From Acephala macrosclerotiorum (lineage: Eukaryota; Ascomycota; Leotiomycetes; Helotiales; Mollisiaceae), in contig MU119621.1 in the NCBI GenBank assembly GCA_014904845.1, positions 1 to 37,336 on the forward strand: a DNA stretch of 37,336 nucleotides. Direction: 5' to 3'. Below are positions 11,358 through 22,762 of this stretch, piece after piece; position 1 is the first letter of the stretch, and every line of letters starts with the position of its first letter. The translations under genes were made by a program, and so were the position numbers. The notes below the pieces were generated by a model. The model was not told the DNA's origin. It ran no database searches and saw nothing but the letters and a program-made list of their open reading frames with translations.

Positions 11358-11966
11358 TCATCCAGTATTATGATTGAGTAAAAAATGATAGAAACTTCGA
11401 GATGGGGTACAATAGTCATTGGTGATATCAAGAAAGGCCCTGCGCTCGCTGCGAAGGGTATTCCGAAAGGAGCCAGGTGCGGGGAGACTAGTGGGATTGC
11501 GCGAGTGTGCAAACGAAGGCTCAGGATATCGCTCAACGGACATGTGAAAAAATCTTCCCAAATCTCGATCCAGATGTGATTTTCCGATGACAAACGATCC
11601 AAGCCATAATTTTAGTTCTGGAGGTGCCTCACCAGCCATTTCGCATGTGGGAAAGTATCGAGATTGCCATTGGGTGCCTTGTCGGCGGAGGCCGCTCCTC
11701 TGGTGTGGGGACGTCGCAATTATTGCGACATTTGGATTTGTACAACCGTCTTTCCACTTCGCCGCACTCTGGGCCTCCATAATTCTCATTTCCAGATGTT
11801 GATTAGCACTCTCGGAATATGTTTCCCTGGCCTCATCTTTCGCCTCTGCCGATTCAATCGACGACCCACCAGACTCTGCTGTAGTGATAATCTCGTCTTC
11901 GTCTCGTTTCCTCTTTCAGGGACGGCCACGGCTTCGCTTTACCGCCGCTGTAACTGTGGCTGTCAT
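11358..11966 (-). pseudogene. AT-hook protein gene with in-frame stop
   Basis: Reading from ATG at 11966, the frame gives MTATVTAAVKRSRGRP, then TGA at 11916-11918, then continues KRKRDEDEIITTAES and stays open to 11358. The stop falls right after the RGRP core of an AT-hook, where a basic residue is expected; CGA (Arg) to TGA is one transition. Later segments include EAKDEARETYSESANQHLEM, TSPHQRSGLRRQGTQWQSRY and LWLGSFVIGKSHLDRDLGRF. I do not recognise a family beyond the AT-hook, a minor-groove DNA-binding motif. Upstream the frame extends without a clear start and meets another TGA near 12018. It is probably a nuclear or chromatin protein, or a remnant of a mobile-element protein. Confidence 0.4.
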
Positions 11967-12469
11967 CGTGGGGTTGCTGATATCCGGGTGGCTGAAGTAG
12001 CTACCGAAGGACTGTCAAGACTTGGTTCCTGGTCGAGTTCTGGACATATTGTAACTATGTGGAGCGACGCGGATATGTCTTGTATTTGATATTTGAAATG
12101 GAAGACGCGACGCGTTCAATACAGTGGCGTGATGGTAGGGTGCTTGACAGCTAAGTTAGGTAGAAAAGAGACTTCCGCTCATAACATTGCATCAATACCA
12201 GCGAGGAATTGAAAAGATTAAAGAATCTAACGAAGCGAAATGGAAACTGCTAGAAGAGTAGATGTTGAATCGGAACTGTCGATGGTGTTGATGAAAAGCT
12301 TCTGGAATGGCTTGGACCACTTGGTCGTTGGGACTGATGTGGGTTGACGGTACAAATAAACGAAGATCTCCACCGGATTACCTCCGCACCAAACAAGTCC
12401 CGCGCATGAGCGTATCGAAGAACATTTCGTGCCAGGGTGTTTTGGACAGTGCCAAAACTTACATATCTT
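11967..12469. other. intergenic, 3' flank of GH78 gene
   Basis: About 500 bases without a convincing gene. A plus-strand open frame spans 11664-12089 but lies opposite the AT-hook gene and has no recognisable content. The part near 12400-12469 is probably the 3' UTR of the rhamnosidase gene. Confidence 0.45.
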
Positions 12470-14581
12470 CTATGAAATTGCTAGCGTCCAATTGCCTCCC
12501 TTCACGTTCTCTGCAACTCCATCCACGAGCTGCACACTCTTCCCATCCTCGCCTTTCAACGTCCCTTTCACACCAGGTAAGCTCACACTCCCAGTCGTTC
12601 CCACCGGTGTACTAAAACTCATCTCCGTAACCGCCCCATTCGTACCACCCGTCGCCTGGATCTTGTTCTCAAACCACCCCAACCCGGTATTAAACCCCGC
12701 CTCAACACTAACCAAATCCCCCATCTGCGGCGCAATCCTCCAAGTCTTCCCACCAGCCTCCTCTAGATGTATCCCAGCAACGTAAAAACTCAACAAACTT
12801 GTCGGTCCCGTACTCCAACCATGAGCGTGCGACACTCTAGGATCGTTGGTGTACGGCGCGTAGTGAAGTGAGCCATCGGCTGAAAAGCCTTCGATGAATG
12901 TACTATTCGTCATACGAGGGTCATTGAGCATGAATCCCCATTGTCGTCTGATCAATTCCAGCGCTGAGTTGGGATCTGAAGCTAGGAGGTGGGCTTCGAG
13001 CTCGAAAGACCCGATGAATGGTGAAATTGTCAATGGAGTTCCTGCTTCGGGGGCTGGGGCACCGTAAGTTCCCCAACGAGATTTGAGAGCTGTGGAGATA
13101 GCTTGGTTTTGCTCAGAAGATAAAGTCAAGTTGGATTTGATAGCCCAGGCGTTTCCGTCTTGGGGAGAGAGGGTCGTGGTTTCGTTATCGGTGTAGAGGT
13201 TTGTTGTTGGGTTCCAGAGGGCTTTGTTTGCAGCTATTTTGAGGGTCGAGGCGATGGGGGTCCACTTGCTGGTGGAGGTGGTGTCGTTTAGGATGTGTGC
13301 GAGGGAGATTCCTTGGGTTAAGGTGTAATAGAGAATTGCATTTGCTTCGATGTTCTGGATATCACGTTAGGGTGTACAGAGGGAAGAATGGAAGGGAGAC
13401 GAACGTGACCACCCATTCCTACACGGAGCCAATCTGCCGCTGATGTGACATTCATCATGCCTGAGTCGTCGATGTAGCTCAACGACCAAGCCAAACCTTT
13501 CGTGAAGTGATTCCAAACACTTTGCAGATATGCCAAATCTCTAGAATATTGGTAGTAGTACGATATGCCAATCAAACTGTACAGATGATACGTAAAGCTC
13601 ACAATCCCCAACTCATTAAACGGATATCCAGCATACGGCAACATTCCCGTACTCGCATTCTGCAACGCCAACAACGAATTCAACGAATTCTGAACTGAGA
13701 CAAGATCATTTGTTGAAACGAAGATGCTGGGGAGAGAAACAGACATGTCACCAGGCCAGACTTGACGATCGCGTTTGGCACCGTCGACGACGCAAGAGCC
13801 GCCTTCAGTGATGGTCGCGTTGTTGTACCATGTGTCTGTTTGTGGGAGGGAAATTGTCTGGTTGGAGAAGATTTTGCCGAGGTGGACAAGGGCGTTTCCG
13901 TAATGGGGGTCGATGTTGCAGATTTGGTTTGTGTATGCTCCTGCATCGTATCAGCTACCATGTATCTAGCTGGGATAGGTCTCACTTACCAGCGTACCAT
14001 ATCCTATTCAGCAATTCATCATTGCTGTGGAAGTATCCAGCATACTCTCTCAAATTTTGCAACGGTGCAGCCGTGAAGTTTGTAACAACACTCGTAACCA
14101 CAATGCTAGCGGAGCCGTTGTTGACCAGACTGAGATACCTAAAAGCTCCTCGTTCATGGTATCTCTCAACCGTGTAAGTACCAGGTCCCTTCCCAACTGG
14201 TAGCCAAAGAACCTCATCCAGTCCGGCATCGGCCGTGGCGTCGGAAGCTTGGCCATTGATCCAAAGACTGGATTCGGTGTAAGTAAGACCGATGAGAGCA
14301 TCTGGCGAAGACGAGTTGGCTATAGTGACGCTGACAACTCCTGCGATGTTCTTTCCATAATCAAAGGTGACTGATGAGTTGCCATAGAACACAGCACTGC
14401 CTGTTGAACTTCCAATCAGTGATGCGGCATTGGTGACAGTGCCGTTGACTTTGTGAACAGCTGCTGGGTAGAGTGTTCGAGTTTCTGGTGCGAGGATGTA
14501 CTCGCTGTACGGAATTGCAGCGACAAGCCTGCTGCCGAGCACAGCAGCAAACAGGAGCACCAACTTGCACATGATGGACAT
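12470..14581 (-). CDS. secreted alpha-L-rhamnosidase, glycoside hydrolase family 78
   Basis: Three exons (14581-13990, 13940-13405, 13354-12470) encode 670 residues. The introns of 49 and 50 bases are GT-AG and phase-consistent (GTAAGT...GCAG; GTTCGT...CCAG). The N-terminus MSIMCKLVLLFAAVLGSRLV is a signal peptide; many N-x-S/T sites fit secretion. A beta-sandwich region (about residues 25-170) precedes the (alpha/alpha)6 domain. The family signature appears at residues 249-262 as VDGAKRDRQVWPGD; bacterial GH78 enzymes often have RDE where this has RDR. HAHGWSTGPTSLLS lies in the C-terminal half, followed by a C-terminal beta domain. GH78 enzymes remove terminal L-rhamnose from plant pectin, flavonoid glycosides or other glycans; the substrate cannot be read from sequence. 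The neighbours are unrelated housekeeping genes. Confidence 0.85.
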
Positions 14582-15546
14582 GAGGTAGAGGACTAGGAAC
14601 GCAAGAATAGATTGTTACAACCAGGAAACCAAGAGATTACATATAGCTACCTGCTCCTCCTCGCCATAATGCTTCCGAAGAGCACCTGCGTCTTCACTCG
14701 AAGAAAAACTTCGGCTTGCTAAGCCATGTCGACATGACAATCCGGCGAAAGTTTGAGCAGAATATGGGGAATACTTGCAATGTTGTGCTTGATGAAGTGT
14801 TGGCTTGTGCCCACCAGGTACCGGCAGTGCCGAGCGGAAGCCAAAGCCTGCCTGAAACCACCATGATACGCCAGTTCATGAGGCGTTGTGGAGATAAAGT
14901 TCGTCTTAACATAGCGAACAGAGATAAGCCTCGAGATATTCGGGGCAAAGCATGGCGAAGGGGGAGAGGAAGGGCCGATTGATATCAACTAGGACAGATG
15001 ATTGGCACCTAACAGATAGACGATGAGGCCTTGACCAGGGAGATCTTCGGGCCGAGCAGGTCGAGATGAAGATGTTTGGATGATTCACGAAGACTTTGAT
15101 GTACCCCGCGTTGAAGACGTGCGAACAGGAATGTGGTGGAGAGGCGGGGGCGGGGTAGTAGATCTTGGATCCTCTACCCGCGATTAGCGGATGTGGGGCA
15201 AGATTGCACCCACATCCTTGCCACATGATTTCCAACTTCTGCGTCTTCGACATCAAATTCTCAGTCGGAGTAAGGAAAACGCACATTACATGGAATTCGA
15301 GATTCAAACTCGGTATAAAAAAAACATAGACCGACGGATTACTGGGCCAGAGACCAAATCTCATGCTATTTGGATCCCTGGAGCAACTTCCGGGGTTGAA
15401 GTTTGAAGGAGATACATTGTCGTAAAATAAATCATCGTAACCTTTCAATCAATACAGGGTATCCAAACCTGGCAACCTGTCCATAAAAAAACATCGTGTC
15501 CACTTCCCAAACGCATTTCTCAATCCAAGATTATCTCACACTGAAA
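14582..15546. promoter_or_regulatory. promoter region of the GH78 gene; 3' flank of tvp38
   Basis: Nearly 1 kb between two minus-strand genes. Open frames here (for example minus 14906-15448) lack starts with context and protein-like composition. The part next to 14581 should hold the GH78 promoter and 5' UTR. A cluster of CreA-type sites lies in the middle. No other element could be supported. Confidence 0.5.
15144..15198 (+). promoter_or_regulatory. cluster of three CreA-type (SYGGRG) sites
   Basis: GCGGGG occurs at 15144-15149 and 15150-15155, and GTGGGG at 15193-15198, all matching SYGGRG, the binding consensus of the fungal carbon catabolite repressor CreA/Mig1. They lie about 560-620 bases upstream of the GH78 start. 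Carbon repression of a secreted rhamnosidase is expected from other fungi. The motif is short, so chance occurrence is possible; the close pairing raises confidence a little. Confidence 0.4.
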
Positions 15547-17173
15547 TCATCTCACAACTTCCGTCTCCTGCTGACCTAAAGGACGTTCCTCAACAACCGC
15601 ATCTGGTCTATACGGCGCGTAACTCGAATCCCCCGAGCCCTGGGGGATGGGTTGTTGATACCCAGTATAACCAGTGCTCGTATTAGTATGATCCGGAGGA
15701 AGAGAAACAGGCCTCTGATACGGCGCTGGACCCGCAGCACTACTTCCTTGATTCCCATAACTCGGATAGGTGCTCACCGGCGTAGCAGCCCCCTTATAGC
15801 TCGTATCATCCGCCCCTGTCCCCTCTTGCTGCGGAGTCAACATTCCCAATTCCTCATCGCTGCTGCTAGAGATTCCTCGTTCGGCCATGATCTCCCTCGT
15901 AGCGATAGCCATCTTCTTTCTGATCCAGATGCTGGCGAAAATGGTGATGATTACTACGACTGCGATGGCGAGGACTTTGCCATATTTGGCGGCTTTGGAG
16001 TTCTTGGAGGAAGGAGAGCCGAGAGCGACGAACACCATGGATTTGGGGAGGGAGAGGACTACGGTTGTCATGTAAAGCCAGAATTTCATGCCTGTGCAGG
16101 CGAATAGGGGGTTGGCCAGATCTGGATACATGATCAGTTCTTATGCCTGGTTTGAGGAGAGGGAGGAACGTACGAGGAGGAACGATCGAATATCGAATGA
16201 CCAGTACACCTCTGAATCCAGCTTCTTGAGCAACGCGAGCTGTGGCTGCCCAATTCACTTTTTGCTGGATCTTCTTATCAACCCAGTCCGAGAAGAAGTA
16301 CTTGAACACAATACTGTTTCTAGTTAGCAATCTCTTTTCTCTTCAAATTTCCTCAGCCTCATCTCCATCCCCATCCCCGCTCCCCTCTCTCCCACCCTCA
16401 AAATTAACGGAAAAGAGAAAACTCACAAACAAGCCGCCTCCCCTAAAATAGCCCCGGCACACGCAATCCCCAACGCCACTCCAAGCGGATACGCCAACCC
16501 AACGATCAACTGCACAATCTCATGTCCAAACAATGGCGGGAAACTTAAAATCACGAGAATAGCAGTAGGAATAACCCAAGTCCACGATTCTCTCGAGGGA
16601 GCAGCGAGCCAGTCAGAGAGGGGCTTGACCCATTTTTCAAAATCGGTTTTGTAGACTTCAAAGAGGATAGCGAAGACTATTGCAATTATTCCTAGAGGGA
16701 CGATCCTGTTTTCATAGTCAATAACTTGCTCTCTTATTATGTTTTTTTGGAGATGGAGATTGATGCCAAGACTATGTGATCCAGAAATAGATAGTGAGGA
16801 AATGCACGTGACAAGTGACATACCAATATAACCTCCTCTGCCACTTCTTGCTAATCTTCTTCTTCGTCTTTGGTTTCTGCTGCTGTGCATACGGATCATT
16901 CAAATTCACCCTTGTCGGTTCCCATTTCACTCCTTCATCACCATCACCTCCTCCTCCATCGTACCTCGTTTCTGGTGGTGGTGGTGGTGGTGAAGCATAC
17001 GTCGGCGTTAGAGCTGCTGCGGCTGAGCCGTGCTGAACAGGCGGATCATAAAGCGTGACAGGCGGCCTTGGAGCCTCGCCTACATCCTCTTCCGGATACT
17101 GAATACGAGGCGCTTGATGATTATCCATGGTGGGATCGTACATCTGATGTCCAGAGTCTGTGAGGTTGGCCAT
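15547..17173 (-). CDS. tvp38: Golgi membrane protein Tvp38 (VTT/DedA, TMEM64 family)
   Basis: Four exons (17173-16824, 16705-16427, 16313-16174, 16121-15547) encode 447 residues, with GT-AG introns of 118, 113 and 52 bases. The start MANLTDSGHQM has good context (accATGg); an upstream in-frame Met is less likely. Residues 1-115 are a hydrophilic, proline-rich cytosolic tail with a short Pro run and KKKISKKWQRRLYW just before the membrane. The VTT core follows: FPPLFGHEIVQLIVGLAYPL, GAILGEAACL, then FRGVLVIRYSIVPPHLANPL, where the third splice creates the conserved PPH. The last membrane segment is followed by a cytosolic Pro/Gln/Gly-rich C-tail. Yeast Tvp38 is about 337 residues, so both tails are extended. 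The family acts in Golgi/endosomal membranes; related VTT proteins are lipid scramblases. Confidence 0.9.
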
Positions 17174-17935
17174 GGTTGAGGATATGTAGTGTTTGTTGTC
17201 GTTGGTAGGAGGTCTTGACCCAAAATGTCTCAATATTTTAGGCTTGCTTTGCTTGGCAGCACAGCATAGCCACGCTGTTTCCGCTGGAGGGGCTGGATTT
17301 AGTGGTTGTGGGTGACCGACGCCGCTAAGCCACAGAATTATAGATCATCCACGTCTAACTTGATTGGGTAGTCTTCAAGCTGTGGCTATTAATTGGTGGG
17401 TTGATGCGCTGTCTCGTAAAAAATAATATTTTCAGGGTTAACAGATGGTCAGCGCGCAGCGAATGGCGATCTTTTGGTTGATGTGATACCTGGTCCGGTA
17501 GTTGATGGTAGCTGATGGCAGTTGGATTTTTAGGGTTGTCCCAACGTGTTTCCTTTCCAGGATGGAGATTCCGACGTCTGTGATGGAGGCGCGCGATTTA
17601 TTTTACGTACACCCCGCTTGTTTTAGTCATCTCAGCTTGAACATTCACAAGGTAATGCATCTAAGACCATTTCAGCCATTTCGGGCTTTCCGATACAGCG
17701 TGTCTTTGATTCACTTGCCTCCAAGAAACTGGAACTCAGAATATCTTCAAACTTGGAAATCTAGTGAGCTACGTCACGAATGTCACTGGACTCATTTGTA
17801 TGGTCTATCTATATGCATGATCAAGTTCCAACCCAACTTCACAACTTTCATCGTCCTGTATCACCTTCAAGTGAATCATATGCATCGCTTTTCGGTCCCA
17901 GAAGATATCAATATATACACATCTACACTGTCTCG
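17174..17935. other. intergenic: tvp38 promoter and 3' flank of the pseudokinase gene
   Basis: About 760 bases. A 160-residue plus-strand frame (17502-17984) overlaps the 3' end of the pseudokinase gene, has no recognisable features and is probably fortuitous. No RNA gene or repeat was seen. Confidence 0.5.
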
Positions 17936-20918
17936 TCACAACAAACTCTCCCAAGCATCCAACCCCGATTTCTTGGCAGGTTGAGCCTGTCCAAATCCCA
18001 TATTCTGCTGTGGCGGAGGAGCGAACGCCGACTGCTGCGTTGGCGTCGAGAATCCCATACTTGATTGATACGTATTGCCACCTGGCGGCGGTGCTAACGA
18101 GAAAGAATTGTTGGCCCCCATACCCGGTCTCTGTTGACCAGGCGGAGGGTTGAGAGAGAATGAGTTCGAGTTGCTCATTGCAGGTCGATTATTCATCGAG
18201 AGGGCTGACATCGAGTTGCTGAGTTGCGAGAGGGAGGGACTTGGACTTTGCAACGCACTGGAGCTGGCCCAGGGGTTGTGGGCTGGTGCTGCTGCGGACC
18301 AGTTGATAGTTGATTGTGGTTGGGTCTGGAAGCCAGATGGTTGTGGTTGGAGAGGTGGTGCGTTGTATGATAGTTGAGTGTGAGTTTGGGGCTGTAATGG
18401 CGTGCTAAAAGCGTTTTGCGGTTGTAGAGGTTGTGAGAATTGGGTAGAACTCGGTGATAGTGCGTCGAATCGTGATAAATCGGGCGTGATGGTCCTTGAT
18501 GTCGGTCCTTGCTGTGGCCTCAGCGGTGCAGCCATCGAAGAACCGGGCATAGTTGCCGCAGTCGGACTTGGCGTTGACCATGCAAATGATGGCGTCTTTT
18601 GATGATTTTGAACAGGTCGGGGGCTGACTGGAACTGTATCCCAACCACCATCAAGGGGATTTGAAGTGGCAACTGGCGCAGCAGTGCCTTTCACCAGGTG
18701 TTCAAAGTCAATTTCTGGGTCATTGGAGGAACCGTTGGTTGTTCCAAATGCACTTCCTGCATCGAAAGACATAAAGTCATCGTTCCCTTTCGACTTGTTG
18801 CCATTAGTCCCTGATAGTTCTTGAAGTTTCTTCGTGTGCTCGGATTCGACCCTAGCTGACAGCGTTTTAACTAGCTCCATGAAAGCTTGAAATTGGTTCA
18901 GGTCTAGCAGTGGACCCAAGCTCATGCTCCACAATACGGGGAGAATATCGAAAGCAACGAAGTCGGCATCCGCTAGTGTTCCGACCTGCCGTAGAACATT
19001 CAGCGAAGCCATTGCAACAGCTGGCTCTTTCGTCTTGATGCCCTTGATGAGAGGGACGATCTTCTCTTGCATGGTGTACTTGTCGAGGGCGGTCGAAGAG
19101 CTTTTCTTCGCTGCAGCTTCATTCACGATGCCATTCAAGCCGTCGTTACTTGCAGCAGGGTCATTGGACCCTCCGCAGAGAATGACGAAGGCTTCGAGTC
19201 CACGGACCTTGATTCCAAGACTGCTTGTCTTTGTGAATACCGATGCGATCACGGGGAATAGCTCGTTCTTGATCGTTGAGAAATCAAGCACGGGTAAAAT
19301 GGTGGGCAAGCTCCTCAATGCCGCGTCTACAATACTGTGCGTGGGAGATTCGATGGCTAGGTGGATGATGGGAAGAATATCTGTCTCGATCAGCAAGGCG
19401 TCCAAATCGCGTTGTCATGCCATTTACCATCTTTGAATTCCTTCCCAGAGCAGTTGTGGGTGATAGCTTTGATATGTTCCAGGAGAACCATCAGACCAGC
19501 TTCCTTCGCAGGATCGCGTTCAGCAGGACCTTTGGCGTTAGCGGGAAGGATGAAGATCTCCCTCAACCTTGGTATTATCTTTTCCGTGAACGGTCGTCGC
19601 CCAGAGAGAAGTAGTTCGATGATCTTGAAGACATTCTGCAGAATCAGGGACAACAGCTCTCGATCCTTCATCTCCTCAAGCAAAGCCGGCAGTACCTTCT
19701 TATCCAGCACCGACCTTGGGAACGATGGCAGCACTCTAGCAAGCCCACGCATAAATTGAGCCTTCTCATTCGGCGTCTTAGCTGGCAACGAGTCCAAGAA
19801 CCGTATTGTAGATATCAAGATATTGTCAAAGTATGCGCTCTGCTGAAACTCCTTCGCCGTCATCCTCTGCGCCGGTCGTCTTGTAATCAGTCTCGGCAAC
19901 ACACTCGCAGTAAGATCCTTAGGAATCGGCCGCGAAGATAAGAAAGAATTGCTAGAAGAGGGTATCGTCGAAGAAGAAGTGAAGAGTCGTTTATATGTCG
20001 AAATACTGCTATTTGACTGCAGCGGAGAAGTATGTGGAGAATTATAAAGGGCGATGATCAAGAGGCCCAAGGAGAACATGTCTGCTGCTACATTGAGATT
20101 CGAGTCCAGCACGAAGTCCGGGGAGCAATAGTCGAGGTTCATTTGTACAGAGCGGGGGAGTCGAGGGTCTATGTTTAGGGTTTCGGAGAGGTTGATGGGT
20201 GTTACGGAGGAGGGTTTCGTAGAGCCTTCTGGGGGACTTGAGAAGCTCAGTCCGCTGATCTTCCAGTCGGACTGTTATACATCAGCGAATGTTCTCAAAT
20301 CTCAGGGACATTTCCTACCTTCGCATTCACAAAGACCGCATCAGGGGTCAGATTGCCATGCACAAGTCCGGCATTGTCATGCAGAAACTCCAATGCTTTG
20401 CTGATCTGCTCAAGTCCCTTCTGTATTTCCAGCTCATCAATCTCCAACTCCCTCCTCTTTCTGCCACCCTCCGAATCCTCAGTAACATATCGACTCGGCC
20501 TCCCTCCCACACCGCCTGATCGTTCCTGGTCGTCCTTCTCTTGCAGCAAACCCGCCAACGACGCGGTCACAACCTCAGTCGCGAATTGTAGCCCACCACT
20601 CCTTGTCTCCTCCACCGGCTCAACAAGCTCAAGGATATTAGGATGTCGTAACCTAGCAAGAGAACTCGCCTCCTTCTTCAACCTCTCCACCACCTCCTCC
20701 GTCGCCTTCTTCAGACTCGAAGCGCTCGACCTCCCCAACGAACCCGCATGTGCATCCAACGATTTGCGATCAAAGACAAAGACGCTCACAGCCTTCCCAG
20801 TAGATTTCTTCTTCGCATCGTAGATCTTCCATGGTCCGGATGTTGAACTCGGGGTGGAGGAGATGCTGTAGTTGGAATTAATGTTCGAGGAGAAGGATTT
20901 CAGCGCTGAGCTGAACAT
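17936..20918 (-). CDS. SCY1: SCYL2-like / Scy1 protein pseudokinase
   Basis: Three exons (20918-20319, 20271-19428, 19380-17936) encode 962 residues; both introns are 47 bases and phase-consistent (GTAGGA...ACAG; GTAAAT...ACAG). The N-terminal kinase-like domain starts near GPWKIYDAKKKSTGKAVSVF. The catalytic-loop position reads HGNLTPDAVFVNAK (residues 187-200) instead of HRD, and the metal-binding loop reads SDWKISG instead of DFG, so it is a pseudokinase of the SCY1 family. HEAT-like helices follow (LPIIHLAIESPTHSIVDAAL; SSLGIKVRGLEAFVILCGG). The tail from about residue 720 is low-complexity and rich in Ser, Pro, Gln and Asn, ending GLDAWESLL. SCYL2 (CVAK104) binds clathrin and AP adaptors and acts in TGN/endosome traffic; the fission yeast homologue is Ppk32. 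It shares a divergent promoter with the aminotransferase gene. Confidence 0.9.
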
Positions 20919-21463
20919 CGTGGTGAATGCGCTGCTCGTGTGAGCGACTTGCTGTCTTGCAGCGATGGTGGATTAGGGGTGCATTGAGCTAGATAAGCCT
21001 ACTGTCAAGGCCGCGACGATGTCTTTGTTCCTCAAACGTGTGCGCACGTCGTGGGAGGCAGAAGCAAAAAAATAGGAGAAGTCGTAGATGTTTGCCTGAT
21101 GTTCTGGAAATGTTGTCGTACACTCTCGTATATCTCCGCGATTGGTTCAGCCACAGCGACAGGTGTTGAAAGTTCAGAGCCTTGCCCGCAGCGTGATGTG
21201 ATTGATTGCTGGCCTTTCGGGCGAGGCTCCAAATCTTCAGATGGTGACACCGCTTTGACTCGCTTTGCTGCGGGCAAGAGAGGTCCGATTTCAGGAGCAG
21301 CGAAAGTAACCCCAGAAAATAAATTGAGGGCTGTGATTCATAAAGTCAACAAATCTACCAATCTCCTTCGTGCACCGTTACTCTACGCTGGTGAAGGTCC
21401 ATTTCCCGCTGAGGTGGTCAATTCAACACTTCACCTCGCATCTCCACTCATCAATTGATCAAG
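20919..21463. promoter_or_regulatory. divergent promoter between pseudokinase and BCAT genes
   Basis: 545 bases between two divergently oriented starts. A minus-strand frame at about 21032-21305 (LLPAAKRVKAVSPSEDLEPR) has fair composition but no ATG and a stop just upstream, so it is not called as a gene. It could be an upstream exon or a short unannotated transcript. Confidence 0.5.
21256..21261 (+). promoter_or_regulatory. possible Gcn4/CpcA (CPRE) core TGACTC
   Basis: TGACTC, about 200 bases upstream of the aminotransferase ATG, matches the core of the cross-pathway control element TGASTCA but lacks the last A. General amino-acid control of branched-chain aminotransferases is known in fungi. 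A single six-base match is weak evidence. Confidence 0.25.
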
Positions 21464-22762
21464 ATGCTTCGTCAATTGCGTCCGCAGAGCTTGCAATCGC
21501 CTTCGAGGCTGATTGCTGCTTGCACGAGAGCATACAGTATCCAAGCCAATGCTGCGTCAACAGTCAAATTACAAGACATTGATCCGTCGAAATTATCTAT
21601 CACTAAGACTGCGACGCCGAAAGAACTTGTTCCTCCTACCAAGCTTGTCTTTGGCCGGACTTTCACTGGTATGCCTTCCAATTTCTGCCCACTCTTCAAT
21701 TGACCCCCCAAGCTTCACCTTAATACTGACAACTGATAAATAGACCATATGCTATCACTCGAATGGACTGCCGCCTCCGGCTGGCTCCCCGCCCGCATAA
21801 CTCCCTACCAAAACCTCTCCCTCGACCCCGCCTCCTGCGTCTTCCACTACGCATTCGAATGTTTCGAAGGAATGAAAGCCTATAAAGACAGCACTGGAAA
21901 AGTGCGCCTCTTCCGCCCAACGAAAAACATGGAGAGGATGAATAAATCTTCTGCTAGGATTGCATTACCGACTTTTGATGGGGCGTCGATGATTGAGTTG
22001 ATTGCTAAGTTTGCGGCGTTGGAGAAGAGGTTTATTCCCGATCAGAGGGGGTATAGTCTGTATCTGAGGCCGACAATGATTGGGACGCAACGAACACTCG
22101 GCGTAGGACCACCTGGGTCGGCGCTTTTATACGTGATCGCGAGTCCAGTGGGACCGTACTATCCTACTGGATTCAAGGCTGTGTCGCTGGAGGCAACGGA
22201 TTACGCTGTGCGCGCTTGGCCCGGTGGAGTGGGAGACAAGAAGCTGGGAGCCAATTATGCGCCATGTATTGTGCCGCAATTGGAGGCTGCGAAGAGGGGA
22301 TTTCATCAGAATCTCTGGTTATTTGGGGATGAGGAATTCGTTACTGAGGTGGGGACTATGAACATGTTTGTTGCCATCAAGAACAAGGAAACAGGGCAGA
22401 AGGAACTTGTCACTGCTCCCTTGGACGGTACCATCCTCGATGGAGTTACAAGAGACTCCGTGCTTTCATTGGCTCGCGAGAAGCTAGCACCAGAAGGATG
22501 GATCATCTCGGAGCGGAAGTACACAATGCCAGAGTTGTTCGAAGCTTCGAAGGAGGGGAGATTGCTGGAGGCGTTTGGTGCGGGGACTGCGGCTGTTGTT
22601 AGTCCAGTGAGGAACATTAGCTGGAAGGGTAATTTGGTGGAGTGTGGATTGAGACCCGATCAAGAAGCTGGTGAGGTTGCGCAGAAGATGTTAGATTGGA
22701 TTTCGGCGAGGCAGTATGGCGATGAGGAGCATGAGTGGAGTTACGTTGTGCCTGGGCAATAG
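21464..22762 (+). CDS. BAT1: branched-chain amino acid aminotransferase, mitochondrial
   Basis: Two exons (21464-21668, 21744-22762) encode 407 residues; the 75-base intron runs GTATGC...ATAG. The start [20 protein letters not shown] opens a typical mitochondrial presequence (basic, no acidic residues) up to about RAYSIQ. The class IV PLP fold is clear: [17 protein letters not shown], then [14 protein letters not shown], in which Lys235 is the expected Schiff-base lysine, and later [22 protein letters not shown] and [11 protein letters not shown]. Length fits eukaryotic BCATs. The enzyme moves the amino group between leucine, isoleucine or valine and 2-oxoglutarate, the last step of synthesis and the first of breakdown. 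The presequence suggests the mitochondrial isozyme. Confidence 0.95.

Noticed and set aside
11664..12089. Plus-strand gene of about 140 residues
   Set aside because: It lies opposite the AT-hook frame, is rich in Cys, Leu and Arg in a way typical of antisense frames, and has no recognisable motif.
14906..15448. Minus-strand 180-residue frame upstream of the GH78 gene
   Set aside because: Composition is not protein-like, it has no splice link to the GH78 gene, and it covers the CreA-type cluster expected of promoter DNA.
16974..16996. GGT trinucleotide microsatellite
   Set aside because: It is the complement of the Pro codon run in the N-terminal tail of Tvp38 and so is explained by coding sequence.
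20353..20823. Plus-strand 156-residue frame
   Set aside because: It is fully antisense to the kinase-like domain of the SCYL2-type gene, whose residues are clearly conserved; Ser/Leu-rich content marks it as a shadow.
21032..21305. Small minus-strand gene in the divergent promoter
   Set aside because: It has no ATG and a stop immediately upstream; no splice site pair convincingly joins it to the pseudokinase gene. Possible but not supported.
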